The position numbers and the translations under genes were made by a program. The notes below the pieces were generated by a model, which did no database searches, was not told where the DNA came from, and saw only the letters and a program-made list of their open reading frames with translations. A stretch of 13,318 nt of DNA from T3Sed10-241 sp036796255 (GTDB taxonomy: Bacteria; Bacteroidota; Bacteroidia; Flavobacteriales_D; Cryomorphaceae), in contig DAIRDH010000073.1 in NCBI GenBank assembly GCA_036796255.1, forward strand, positions 1-13,318, read 5' to 3'. Each line of letters starts with the position of its first letter. Position 1 is the first letter of the stretch. Below, piece after piece: positions 1 through 7,618 of this stretch.

Positions 1-2
1 TC

Positions 3-218
3 CACTTCGGCATTATGATGGTGCTCAACCTCTGCATCGGCCTCTGCACTCCGCCTGTGGGCAGCGTGCTCTTCGTAGGTTGCGGCGTGGCCGACATCCC
101 CATACAGCGGGTGGTGCGGCCCTTGCTGCCGCTCTTTATCGCCATGGTGCTGGTGCTGTTGCTTGTGGCTTTTGTGCCTGAGCTGAGCTTGTGGCTGCCA
201 GGGCTGGTGGGGTATTGA
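3..218 (+). CDS. TRAP transporter large permease, DctM family (C-terminal fragment)
   Basis: The reading frame is open from the left edge, so only about the last 71 residues are visible and the start lies outside the window. The fragment has the characteristic end of DctM-family permeases: a NLCIGLCTPPVGSVLFVGCG segment, then a final hydrophobic helix and a short tail. DctM is the 12-helix inner-membrane subunit of tripartite ATP-independent periplasmic transporters, which import carboxylated substrates such as C4-dicarboxylates, sialate, uronates and aldonates using a periplasmic binding protein and ion gradients. The periplasmic and small-permease subunits would lie upstream. The next gene starts about 170 bases downstream on the same strand. 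With UxaA encoded further down, a sugar-acid substrate is a reasonable inference, but the fragment itself does not show specificity. Confidence 0.85.
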   Translation, partial: HFGIMMVLNLCIGLCTPPVGSVLFVGCGVADIPIQRVVRPLLPLFIAMVLVLLLVAFVPELSLWLPGLVGY

Positions 219-390
219 CTGCGCATTTTCTGATTCGTATGCTGCACTTTTCAGGAAATGCCTCTAGACCTTAATTTTTGATTGCCGATCATTATACCTC
301 TCTTGCCACATTTAAACGCCACGTATTTTGCAAATTTGTTCCTCAGGGTATAAGGGGATTAATGCGTCTATTTACAAACTATTGGCCCTT

Positions 391-3261
391 ATGGGAAAAG
401 CAAGTCAGTGTATCGGACTAGTATTGGGAATGTTGCTTTTGGCCAGCGCTGCGATGGGCCAAAGGGGACAGTTGAGGGGAAGCATCAGTGACAAAAATGA
501 GCGCAGCTCCCTGCCCGGCGTTTCCGTGTTTATCGAAGGCACCACCATTGGCACAAGCACCGATGTGGACGGCAATTACAATTTGAACAACATTCCGGCC
601 GGCGAGGTGAACATCGTGTTTGCGTTTTTGGGCTATAAGCGCGTGGTCAAGTCCTTCGTGTTTGAGGAGGGCAGCATGAACCAGCGCTACAACCTGGCCA
701 TGGAGATGGATGCGGTTCAAATACAAGAAGCTGTCGTGATAGGGCAGGCCCAGGGCCAGCTCTCAGCCATCAACCAACAGCTGCGGAGCAATACCATCGT
801 GAATGTGGTTTCGGCTGAGCGCATTCAGGAATTGCCCGACCAGAATGCCGCAGAGGCAGTGGGGCGCCTGCCCGGGGTATCGGTATTGCGCGAGAATGGA
901 GAGGGGCAACGCGTGGTGGTGCGCGGGCTTTCGCCAAAATTTAACTCCATCACGGTCAATGGTATCCGCTTGCCTAGCACGGATGGCAACGACCGATCGG
1001 TAGACCTCAGCATGATTGCCCCGGAAGCCCTTGATGGCATTGAAGTCTTTAAGGCTTTGCGCCCCGATATGGAGGCCGATGCCATAGGCGGCACGGTCAA
1101 TTTTGTGATGCGCAAAACGGCCTCAGAGCCCACCATCGGAGGAAAGCTTCAACTTGGCTACAACCAGCAAGAGAATGAATACGGACAGTGGAAGTTTGAT
1201 GTGTTTGGTGGCAAGCGCTTTATGGACGACAAATTTGGTATTTCTGTTTCTGCCAACGGACAGCGCGCTAACAGGAGTTCGGATTTGCTCAACGCCGATT
1301 ACATTTTGCAGGGGGAGCTGGACGATGGCACCGCCAATACCATCATCACCAATTTAAACCTTGGCGACCGGCTTGAGGTGCGGCGCAGGTACAGCGGTTC
1401 CCTCAATTTTGATTACCAGTTTAACGATTTGCACAGCCTGGTGGCGAGCAACAGCTTTGGATACATAGAGCGCGATGAAGTACGCCGCCGCCGCCGTTAT
1501 CGCCTGAACGACAATTACCAGGAGTACGACATTCGCGACAGGCAGCGCGCCACATATGTTGTAAGCAATATGCTCAATGGTTACCACCAGATTCTGAAAG
1601 GACTCACCTTTACCTGGCAAGGTGCCCGGAGCCAGTCTGTGCAGCGCAACATTTTTGAACATCAGGCAAGGTGGCGTGAATTGGGTGCATTTAATGAAAA
1701 TCTGGTCGATGACCGCGGACCGGAACGCGTGCCTCTGGGAGCGATAAACAATGTAGACAGATTGTTTTTGAGAGATGCCCGCGCCGATGTTGATGAGGTA
1801 GATGAGTTGAGCTACACCGCAAGGGCAGACCTAAAGTACGATTACGCCATTGGTAAGGATTTGAGTGGTTACCTGAAAACGGGAGGATTGGTCAGAGACC
1901 AGCAACGCATCAGAGATTTGAGCAGGAGCTGGACGGGAGGCAACGTACTCAACGTCATTGGGCCCGACGATGCAGACCGATTTCAGCGCACAGCCAATGG
2001 CGACATAGCCATTTTCGATTTTGTTGACAACTCCTTTGTGGCTCCCGATTTTTTGAACAGCGATGTCTTTTTTATGGGGCTGGGATCGAATGACAACAAC
2101 AACGTAGGCCTGGACCGCGACGCGGTCAATCAGTTTTATGAAGATTTTGGTGATCGCTACACGCGCGACGATCGGGTTGACCTGGAAAGTTATACCGCCA
2201 GAGAGCGCATCGAATCGGGTTACATCATGAATGAGACCAATTGGCGGCGCCTTATGGTGATGGGTGGCGTGCGGTATGAGAACACCATTCTCGATTACAG
2301 GGCCACTGTAGGCCAATTGCTGAAGTTGGACAATGAAGAGTGGGTGGTGAACAATCCGAGGGAAGAGGTCAACAACCGCAGCTACCACGAGTGGCTGCCC
2401 ATGTTGCATTTGCGCTACAAGTTTACCGATTGGCTCGACCTTAGGCTGGCGGCCACCAAAACCCTCGCCCGACCTAATTTTAGCAGCCTGGTGCCTTTTC
2501 AAATCATTGACGATCAGAATAGAATAGCGCGCTCGGGCAATCCCGATTTACAGCACACCACCGTGTGGAATTACGATGCCTTTGTATCGATTTACACCGA
2601 TAAATTTGGGCTGTTCACCTTGGGCGGATTCTACAAAGAATTGGAAAATGTAGAGTACCAATCCCAAACCCGCCTTGTAGCTCCCGGCGATGCGCTCAAT
2701 GGCTATCAGATTATCACCCCGCGCAACGCCATTGGCCTGAGCTATGTGCGCGGTTTTGAAATTGACTATCAAAATAGTTTTCGCTGGATGCCCAAGCCCT
2801 TTGATGGAATCGTGTTGAATGCAAACTTCACCATGATCAATTCCACGACTTATTATCCTTTCTTTTCCGTGGAAACGCAAATGACACCTCCTTTCGAGAC
2901 CGTCGTCATCGATACCGAAAGACGGGGTCAAATGCCGGGGCAATCTGACATTCTTGCAAATGTGTCCATTGGCTATGAGAAGAAAGGTTTTAGCGGACGC
3001 ATTTCTGTGGTGCATCAGGGCGATGCACTTTTCGCTGTAGGCACAAGGGCCGAAGGCGACATCTTTACAGTGGCCACCACCCGTTGGGACATTGCCTTAA
3101 GCCAGCGCTTCAAAAAGAATTGGATGGTATTTGTCAACCTCAACAACATTACCAACCAAAGAGAAGCCGCTTTTCTTGGCAGCCCGGTGTTCAGCAGCAA
3201 TATTGAGTATTTTGGGTTTACCGCCGATGTAGGGGTGAGGTATGTATTCAAACGTCGTTGA
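391..3261 (+). CDS. TonB-dependent outer-membrane receptor with carboxypeptidase-regulatory-like N-terminus
   Basis: About 956 residues. I chose ATG 391 because it gives a clean signal peptide (hydrophobic core IGLVLGMLLLASAA, likely cleavage after Gln24). The frame is also open upstream with a TTG at 328, but that would put 21 non-signal-like residues in front. Residues ~25-105 form a CarboxypepD_reg-like beta-sandwich (PGVSVFIEGT, GTSTDVDGNYNLNNIPAG), followed by a TonB-box-like VQIQEAVVIG. The plug domain follows at ~120-235 (ELPDQNAAEAVGRLPGVSVL, VVVRGLSPKFNSITVNG, ALRPDMEADAIGGTVNF). The rest is a 22-strand-type barrel ending in VRYVFKRR. The ALRPDMEADAIGG motif resembles the Xanthomonas/Caulobacter-type receptor group often tied to carbohydrate uptake. 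It would move substrate across the outer membrane using TonB energy. A 26-base gap to the next gene indicates co-transcription. There is no adjacent susD, so it is not a canonical SusCD pair. The substrate is unknown. Confidence 0.93.
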   Translation: MGKASQCIGLVLGMLLLASAAMGQRGQLRGSISDKNERSSLPGVSVFIEGTTIGTSTDVDGNYNLNNIPAGEVNIVFAFLGYKRVVKSFVFEEGSMNQRYNLAMEMDAVQIQEAVVIGQAQGQLSAINQQLRSNTIVNVVSAERIQELPDQNAAEAVGRLPGVSVLRENGEGQRVVVRGLSPKFNSITVNGIRLPSTDGNDRSVDLSMIAPEALDGIEVFKALRPDMEADAIGGTVNFVMRKTASEPTIGGKLQLGYNQQENEYGQWKFDVFGGKRFMDDKFGISVSANGQRANRSSDLLNADYILQGELDDGTANTIITNLNLGDRLEVRRRYSGSLNFDYQFNDLHSLVASNSFGYIERDEVRRRRRYRLNDNYQEYDIRDRQRATYVVSNMLNGYHQILKGLTFTWQGARSQSVQRNIFEHQARWRELGAFNENLVDDRGPERVPLGAINNVDRLFLRDARADVDEVDELSYTARADLKYDYAIGKDLSGYLKTGGLVRDQQRIRDLSRSWTGGNVLNVIGPDDADRFQRTANGDIAIFDFVDNSFVAPDFLNSDVFFMGLGSNDNNNVGLDRDAVNQFYEDFGDRYTRDDRVDLESYTARERIESGYIMNETNWRRLMVMGGVRYENTILDYRATVGQLLKLDNEEWVVNNPREEVNNRSYHEWLPMLHLRYKFTDWLDLRLAATKTLARPNFSSLVPFQIIDDQNRIARSGNPDLQHTTVWNYDAFVSIYTDKFGLFTLGGFYKELENVEYQSQTRLVAPGDALNGYQIITPRNAIGLSYVRGFEIDYQNSFRWMPKPFDGIVLNANFTMINSTTYYPFFSVETQMTPPFETVVIDTERRGQMPGQSDILANVSIGYEKKGFSGRISVVHQGDALFAVGTRAEGDIFTVATTRWDIALSQRFKKNWMVFVNLNNITNQREAAFLGSPVFSSNIEYFGFTADVGVRYVFKRR

Positions 3262-3287
3262 CATAACGAATCACAAACACAAAAGCC

Positions 3288-4742
3288 ATGAGAAATCTTT
3301 ATTTGACCATTTGCGCCGTGTCAAGCCTGTTATTTGCCTTGAGCATGAGCGCACAATCACGCATTATTTCGGTGGAGCCGCTTCTGGGCTCATTAAACAC
3401 AGCCATTGATGGCGACACCACCGCCACAGGTGAACGGATAGAACCTGAGAATACTGTTTATGAATTGCAAGGAGGTCAATTGTATCCCTTGATTCGCACC
3501 ATTGACAATACCGGATATCCCTTGCACATCCGCACCAACCCGAATGATGACGGTCGTGCAATTCTTCAGCCTTTTGCAGTAGATGGTGGTGAGGCTTCGA
3601 GTTCATTTGAAGCCAGAGGAGATCTGAGAATTGAAGGAATTCGGGTGCGAAATGTAGATCAACTGGGGGGAATCCAAACCAGAATCATTCGCGCCCGGCA
3701 AGATGGAATTAGGGTCACCGTCGACAATTGCTGGCTGGAAGTGGATGGCCAGACAGCCCTGCGCCTTGATCAGAATGACACACGCATCTTTATAAGTAAC
3801 TCCATAATTAGTAACATAGGACTTTGGAACGATCCTGACAACGGACGACTCATTGATGACCGCGGAAGCAATGTAGACAGTATCGAAGTGTACAATACCT
3901 TGGTTTACAATGTGACATCGCGTATTTTGCGCAATGGTGGTGGTGTGACCAATTGGGCGCATTTTGACCAAAATACTTTCGTAAATGTAGGTCAACGAGG
4001 CCTTGAATTTGGGTTCACCCGCGAAGCTGTGGTGACCAACAACATGATCACCAATGTGGGCCTCAGGGGCAAAGGTGCCGGTGGCTCCCAGGCTTTTGTA
4101 GAAATAGAAGAATGGATTGGAGACGGGGATCAAGTACTCGTAGTGAGCAACAACAACCTGTTTTTCACACAGGATGTGCTTGACCTGTATCCTGCCGATA
4201 GAGAGCCCATTAACCTGCTTGATTCATTGGCAACTGCCATCATCGACAACGAAGCTATGATCGCCACAAATACCGAAGAAGTGGTAACCTACAACGACCC
4301 TTCTCCAACGCCACTGCAATGGGTAAGCGACTTTTTCGCCGACAACATTGCCAATACACCCCCCGCCTACGACACCGACCTACTCACTTACGATTTCTTT
4401 TACCCCAATACCTTTGAATCGTTTACTGGCGGAAGCAATGGCCAGCCCATAGGGATTCTCCCTGCTGATTTTGGTGTGTTCGTAAACAACACCAGAAAAG
4501 AAATTGATTTTAGTGTTTATCCCAATCCCACGAGTGATATGCTATTTGTGGATTTGCCAGGCGATGCCGGAATTCAAAGCATCAAAGTGTTCAGCATAAT
4601 CGGTTCAGAAGTGGCAGCTTATTCCACCATTGCTTCTGGAATTCAATCAATAAATGTGGGTGTCTTGCCTTCCGGAATCTATATGCTTACCGTGATAGAT
4701 GGTAGCGGGAGCCAGTCCACACGGAAATTTGTTAAGCAGTAA
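3288..4742 (+). CDS. Secreted beta-helix-like protein with T9SS sorting tail
   Basis: 484 residues. A signal peptide (MRNLYLTICAVSSLLFALSMSAQ) is followed by a region of roughly 370 residues rich in short repeated strands and Asn/Asp turns (for example LRIEGIRVRNVD, VTVDNCWLEVDG, RIFISNSIISNIG, VVTNNMITNVG). This is the look of a right-handed parallel beta-helix, as in pectate/alginate/chondroitin lyases and in the DUF4957/DUF5123-type proteins of Bacteroidota polysaccharide loci. Residues ~408-484 are a Por-type T9SS sorting domain (FSVYPNPTSDMLFVDLPG, LPSGIYMLTVIDG, RKFVKQ), so the protein should be exported and attached to or released from the cell surface. It lies in the same transcription unit as the receptor. 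It may bind or cleave the polysaccharide and hand it to the receptor. I cannot identify catalytic residues, so lyase versus binding protein is open. Confidence 0.82.
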   Translation: MRNLYLTICAVSSLLFALSMSAQSRIISVEPLLGSLNTAIDGDTTATGERIEPENTVYELQGGQLYPLIRTIDNTGYPLHIRTNPNDDGRAILQPFAVDGGEASSSFEARGDLRIEGIRVRNVDQLGGIQTRIIRARQDGIRVTVDNCWLEVDGQTALRLDQNDTRIFISNSIISNIGLWNDPDNGRLIDDRGSNVDSIEVYNTLVYNVTSRILRNGGGVTNWAHFDQNTFVNVGQRGLEFGFTREAVVTNNMITNVGLRGKGAGGSQAFVEIEEWIGDGDQVLVVSNNNLFFTQDVLDLYPADREPINLLDSLATAIIDNEAMIATNTEEVVTYNDPSPTPLQWVSDFFADNIANTPPAYDTDLLTYDFFYPNTFESFTGGSNGQPIGILPADFGVFVNNTRKEIDFSVYPNPTSDMLFVDLPGDAGIQSIKVFSIIGSEVAAYSTIASGIQSINVGVLPSGIYMLTVIDGSGSQSTRKFVKQ

Positions 4743-4771
4743 TTCACCTGTTTATTATTGCTGTTAGGTGG

Positions 4772-4801
4772 AAATGCGCTGCAAACTTGCAGCGCATTTT
4801 T
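4772..4801 (+). terminator. Strong intrinsic terminator-like hairpin after the receptor/beta-helix unit
   Basis: A perfect 13-bp inverted repeat (AAATGCGCTGCAA at 4772-4784, TTGCAGCGCATTT at 4787-4799) is separated by two bases, so the real loop is a few bases larger. It is followed by a short T-run (4797-4801, five Ts including the end of the arm). It lies 30 bases after the stop codon of the beta-helix gene and 14 bases before the start codon of the next gene on the same strand. It probably ends or attenuates transcription from the receptor unit. Complete termination would leave almost no room for a separate promoter for the following gene, so partial read-through or a transcript-stability role is possible. 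Confidence 0.75.
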
Positions 4802-4815
4802 ATAAATAACAATTT

Positions 4816-5883
4816 ATGGATAGAAGAGATTTTCTGGGCAAGATGAGTTTGGCGGCTTCCGGAGTAATGGTGCTGCCCCCACTTGCCTGGTCTGTACCTG
4901 CGGACAGGGTTAGGCCGGTAAAGGGCAAGCTGCTCAATGCCTATTACTTTCGCGCCCACATGTACACTTTGGTGCCCCATCAGGTGCGTGAAGACCTTCA
5001 GTTCATGGCCGATCTGGGAACGGATGCAATCTCTGTTGCGATCCTCGAGCAAGACCTTTTTGCAGCAGTAGAAAATGTAAGCATCATAGCGAATGAGGCG
5101 GAGCGGCTTGGCATCTCGCTTTTCATTGTGCCTTCCCGCTGGGGCGGTATTCTGGCCGGTGCTCCAAAGGTGCCGAGCATCTTCTCAGCGCAGCATCCGC
5201 ATACCTGGGTACTGGATTCCGATGGGAATTTCGTAAAAAGCAAATGGAGCGGTGTAATGAGCAGCTTTCACCACCCTGACACGCGAAATTTCTTCAAAGA
5301 GCACATTGACAAATGCTTGTCGCTATGGCCGGTAAAGGGAATCATATGGGATGAACCCAAATTGTACACCATCATCGACCACTCAGCCGCCGCCATGCAG
5401 GCGCTAGATGGTTCCACCGATTTGAAAGACCACCAGCAAGCTTTCAGTGATTTTTTTAGCGAACTCAATGCACATATAAAATCAAAGGCGCCTGAAGTGC
5501 TCACCAGCCTTTTCGTATATGCCAATCTCGGCGATGATGTGGTTCAAAGCGGCGCACAAATTACACATCTCGACTATTATGGCTGTGATGGCCGGCCCTG
5601 GCGAAATGAAGATGGGGGCGAACAGGAGCAGGCCAATAAGGTACTGCTTGGTGTCGGAGAGCGATTTCTGACAGCCGCCCGCGCTGAGGGGAAAGGAGGC
5701 TTCTGGCTCATCGAAAATCACAACATGAGTGCCGGCAGCAATGCCTTGATGGAGCGCCGACTGGAGGAGGTGATTAATCACCAGCCAGAGCAGCTGGCTT
5801 ATTATTACTACCCCAGAAATGTCGACAAGCCCGATGAAAACATGGACATTATCGGACGCCACCTTAAAAAATACAAGGCATGA
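4816..5883 (+). CDS. Tat-exported TIM-barrel-like protein, putative glycosidase of unrecognised family
   Basis: 355 residues. The N-terminus carries a twin-arginine signal (RRDFLGKMSLAASGVMVLPP), pointing to folded export into the periplasm. I do not recognise the family. Eight candidate strands in barrel order can be read: LLNAYYF (39-45), AISVAI, SLFIVPSRWGG (101-111), GIIWDEPK (175-182), LTSLFVYAN, HLDYYGCDGRPW (251-262), GFWLIENHN (295-303), LAYYYYPRN (327-335). Glu180 falls at the end of strand 4 and Glu300 at the end of strand 7. These are the positions of acid/base and nucleophile in clan GH-A ((beta/alpha)8, 4/7) glycosidases. The abundance of Trp, Tyr and Asp at strand ends also suits sugar binding. 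This fold reading is inference from the sequence alone. The gene overlaps UxaA by 4 bases (ATGA), so a job in uronate release or processing is likely. Other barrel enzymes (isomerase, lyase) remain possible. Confidence 0.8.
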   Translation: MDRRDFLGKMSLAASGVMVLPPLAWSVPADRVRPVKGKLLNAYYFRAHMYTLVPHQVREDLQFMADLGTDAISVAILEQDLFAAVENVSIIANEAERLGISLFIVPSRWGGILAGAPKVPSIFSAQHPHTWVLDSDGNFVKSKWSGVMSSFHHPDTRNFFKEHIDKCLSLWPVKGIIWDEPKLYTIIDHSAAAMQALDGSTDLKDHQQAFSDFFSELNAHIKSKAPEVLTSLFVYANLGDDVVQSGAQITHLDYYGCDGRPWRNEDGGEQEQANKVLLGVGERFLTAARAEGKGGFWLIENHNMSAGSNALMERRLEEVINHQPEQLAYYYYPRNVDKPDENMDIIGRHLKKYKA

Positions 5884-7529
5884 GGCAAAAGTGCTTGCAG
5901 ATCGATCCGCGCGACAATGTAGCGGCTGTGCTCAGCGATATTGAACCTGGCGTGCTGCTGCATTTTAATGGTATTGAATTGAAGATAACCAATAAGCTCA
6001 GGGCCAAACACAAGTTTGCATTGAAAGCCTTGTCAGTGGGTACTGAGGTTATCATGTACGGGGTGCCTGTGGGAAGGGCAAAAGAGGACATACTTCCGGG
6101 AGGCCTTCTCGGACAGCACAACGTGGACCACCACAAGCGTGACCGCATTGAGCTCAAGTCGGTACCTTATCGATGGTTGCCGCCGCAAGTAAGGCAATGG
6201 AAACACCGTACATGGATGGGCTACAAGCGCGATGATGGCTGTTACGGCACAAGAAATATCTGGCTCGTAATTCCATTGGTTTTTTGTGAAAATAAAAATG
6301 TGGATGTGATGCGCGAGGCGCTTGAAGAGGCACTGGGATATGATAGCAAAACGGCAAAGCGGTATGAGCTTGGGCCCCTTGTGGAGGGTTATCAAAATGG
6401 CCTTTCGGCAAATGAACTCCGCAGCATTGGCACCCGAATCGCTACGGGGTCAGACAAAGCGCAGCGCTTGTTTGCAAATGTGGATGGCATCAAATTCCTC
6501 AACCACCAAACTGGTTGTGGCGGCACCCGCAGCGACGCAGATAGCTTCTCTGAACTGGTGGCTGCTTATATTTCTCACCCCAATTGTGCTGGAGCCACGA
6601 TACTGAGCCTTGGCTGTCAAAATGCACAAATGCAAAGTATCCAAAGCCGATTGAATCGGAGGGCTCCGGTATATGCGCGAAAGGTGGTGTGGCTGGAGCA
6701 GCAGCAATTCAATGCCGATCAGGATTTCTTGCAAACGGCGATTACTGAAACTTTCATAGGCCTTGCAGAAGCCAATAAATACCAAAGGTCAGAGGCCCCG
6801 ATTTCAGCCCTTACGCTTGGTCTTGAATGTGGTGGCTCCGATGGTTTTTCGGGAATATCGGCCAATCCGGTTCTGGGCTATGTTTCAGATCTGATCAATG
6901 CATCCGGTGGGAAAACCATTCTCAGCGAGTTCCCCGAATTGAGCGGAGTAGAGCAAAACCTCGTTGACCGCTGTGTGAATAGAAGCGATGCGGAGAGGTT
7001 TCTCGCGCTTATGCACAGGTACCACGAAGTTGTGAAGGCTTCAGGATCGAGCTTCGATGCCAATCCATCGCCAGGCAATATCCGTGATGGGCTCATCACA
7101 GGAGCCATGAAGTCGGCAGGCGCGGCAAGAAAGGGAGGGTCCGCACCCATTGCTGACGTGTTGGATTATACCGAGCCCGCACTCACGGAAGGTTTGCACT
7201 TGCTTTGCACTCCCGGAAATGATGTGGAATCAACAACTGCCCTTGCAGGCTCAGGGGCAAACCTGATTGCATTTACCACCGGACTCGGCACTCCTACAGG
7301 CAATCCACTGGCACCTGTGGTAAAAGTGAGCAGTAATACTCCACTTGCACTTCGCATGCCAGGGCTTATTGATTTTGATGCAGGCCCTGTGGTATCCGGT
7401 CAAAGCATTGAAGCCTCTGCCCATGAATTGCTGGAGCTGATGATCAAAATTGCCTCAGGAGAATTTTGCAAGGCAGAAGTGCTTGGGCAGGATGATTTTA
7501 TACCCTGGAAAAGGGATATTTCTCTGTGA
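5880..7529 (+). CDS. uxaA: UxaA-family sugar-acid dehydratase (altronate dehydratase-like)
   Basis: 549 residues, longer than E. coli UxaA (about 495). Residues 1-~95 are the SAF-type N-terminal domain (DPRDNVAAVL, KHKFALKAL, YGVPVGRAKEDI). The catalytic part has all family landmarks: GYKRDDGCYGTRNIW, NHQTGCGGTRSDAD (His209, Cys213), HPNCAGATILSLGCQN (233-248), GLECGGSDGFSGISANPVLG (314-333), NPSPGN, and a C-terminal WKRDISL. UxaA dehydrates D-altronate to 2-keto-3-deoxygluconate in the cytoplasm, using a metal ion. GarD, a close relative, acts on galactarate. Two positions differ from the E. coli enzymes: Gln247 where UxaA and GarD have Glu (LGCE), and LGTP where they have RGTP. This points to a separate subfamily and leaves the exact substrate open. 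The ATGA overlap with the upstream exported protein implies translational coupling. The gene symbol denotes the family, not a proven substrate. Confidence 0.87.
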   Translation: MRQKCLQIDPRDNVAAVLSDIEPGVLLHFNGIELKITNKLRAKHKFALKALSVGTEVIMYGVPVGRAKEDILPGGLLGQHNVDHHKRDRIELKSVPYRWLPPQVRQWKHRTWMGYKRDDGCYGTRNIWLVIPLVFCENKNVDVMREALEEALGYDSKTAKRYELGPLVEGYQNGLSANELRSIGTRIATGSDKAQRLFANVDGIKFLNHQTGCGGTRSDADSFSELVAAYISHPNCAGATILSLGCQNAQMQSIQSRLNRRAPVYARKVVWLEQQQFNADQDFLQTAITETFIGLAEANKYQRSEAPISALTLGLECGGSDGFSGISANPVLGYVSDLINASGGKTILSEFPELSGVEQNLVDRCVNRSDAERFLALMHRYHEVVKASGSSFDANPSPGNIRDGLITGAMKSAGAARKGGSAPIADVLDYTEPALTEGLHLLCTPGNDVESTTALAGSGANLIAFTTGLGTPTGNPLAPVVKVSSNTPLALRMPGLIDFDAGPVVSGQSIEASAHELLELMIKIASGEFCKAEVLGQDDFIPWKRDISL

Positions 7530-7538
7530 AGTTGACGG

Positions 7539-7559
7539 TCGTTTGCCTAACGATTTTTT
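7539..7559 (+). terminator. Weak intrinsic terminator after UxaA
   Basis: A 5-bp stem (TCGTT / AACGA) with a TGCCT loop is followed at once by six Ts (7554-7559), starting 10 bases after the UxaA stop codon. The stem is short, so strength is uncertain, but the position suits the end of the + strand operon before the convergent - strand genes. The rest of the 7530-7618 interval shows no other clear element. Confidence 0.4.
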
Positions 7560-7618
7560 ACCAAGGCTAAAGGGTGGATTTGTAAAACTATTTGCGTCAA
7601 TGAAATTTCTCCTCCCCA

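Noticed and set aside
302..330. Possible Bacteroidota promoter before the receptor (CTTG, 18 bases, TATTTTG)
   Set aside because: Both boxes miss the consensus (TTTG and TAnnTTTG) and spacing is short. The 219-390 interval has no better match, so I do not list it as a feature.
328..390. TTG start giving a 21-residue N-terminal extension of the receptor
   Set aside because: The extension is not signal-like, and ATG 391 places the hydrophobic signal sequence at the true N-terminus.
1831..2502. Long open frame on the - strand opposite the TonB-dependent receptor (223 codons)
   Set aside because: It lies entirely inside the receptor gene, has no recognisable domain, and its composition is what the antisense of a well-supported gene would give.
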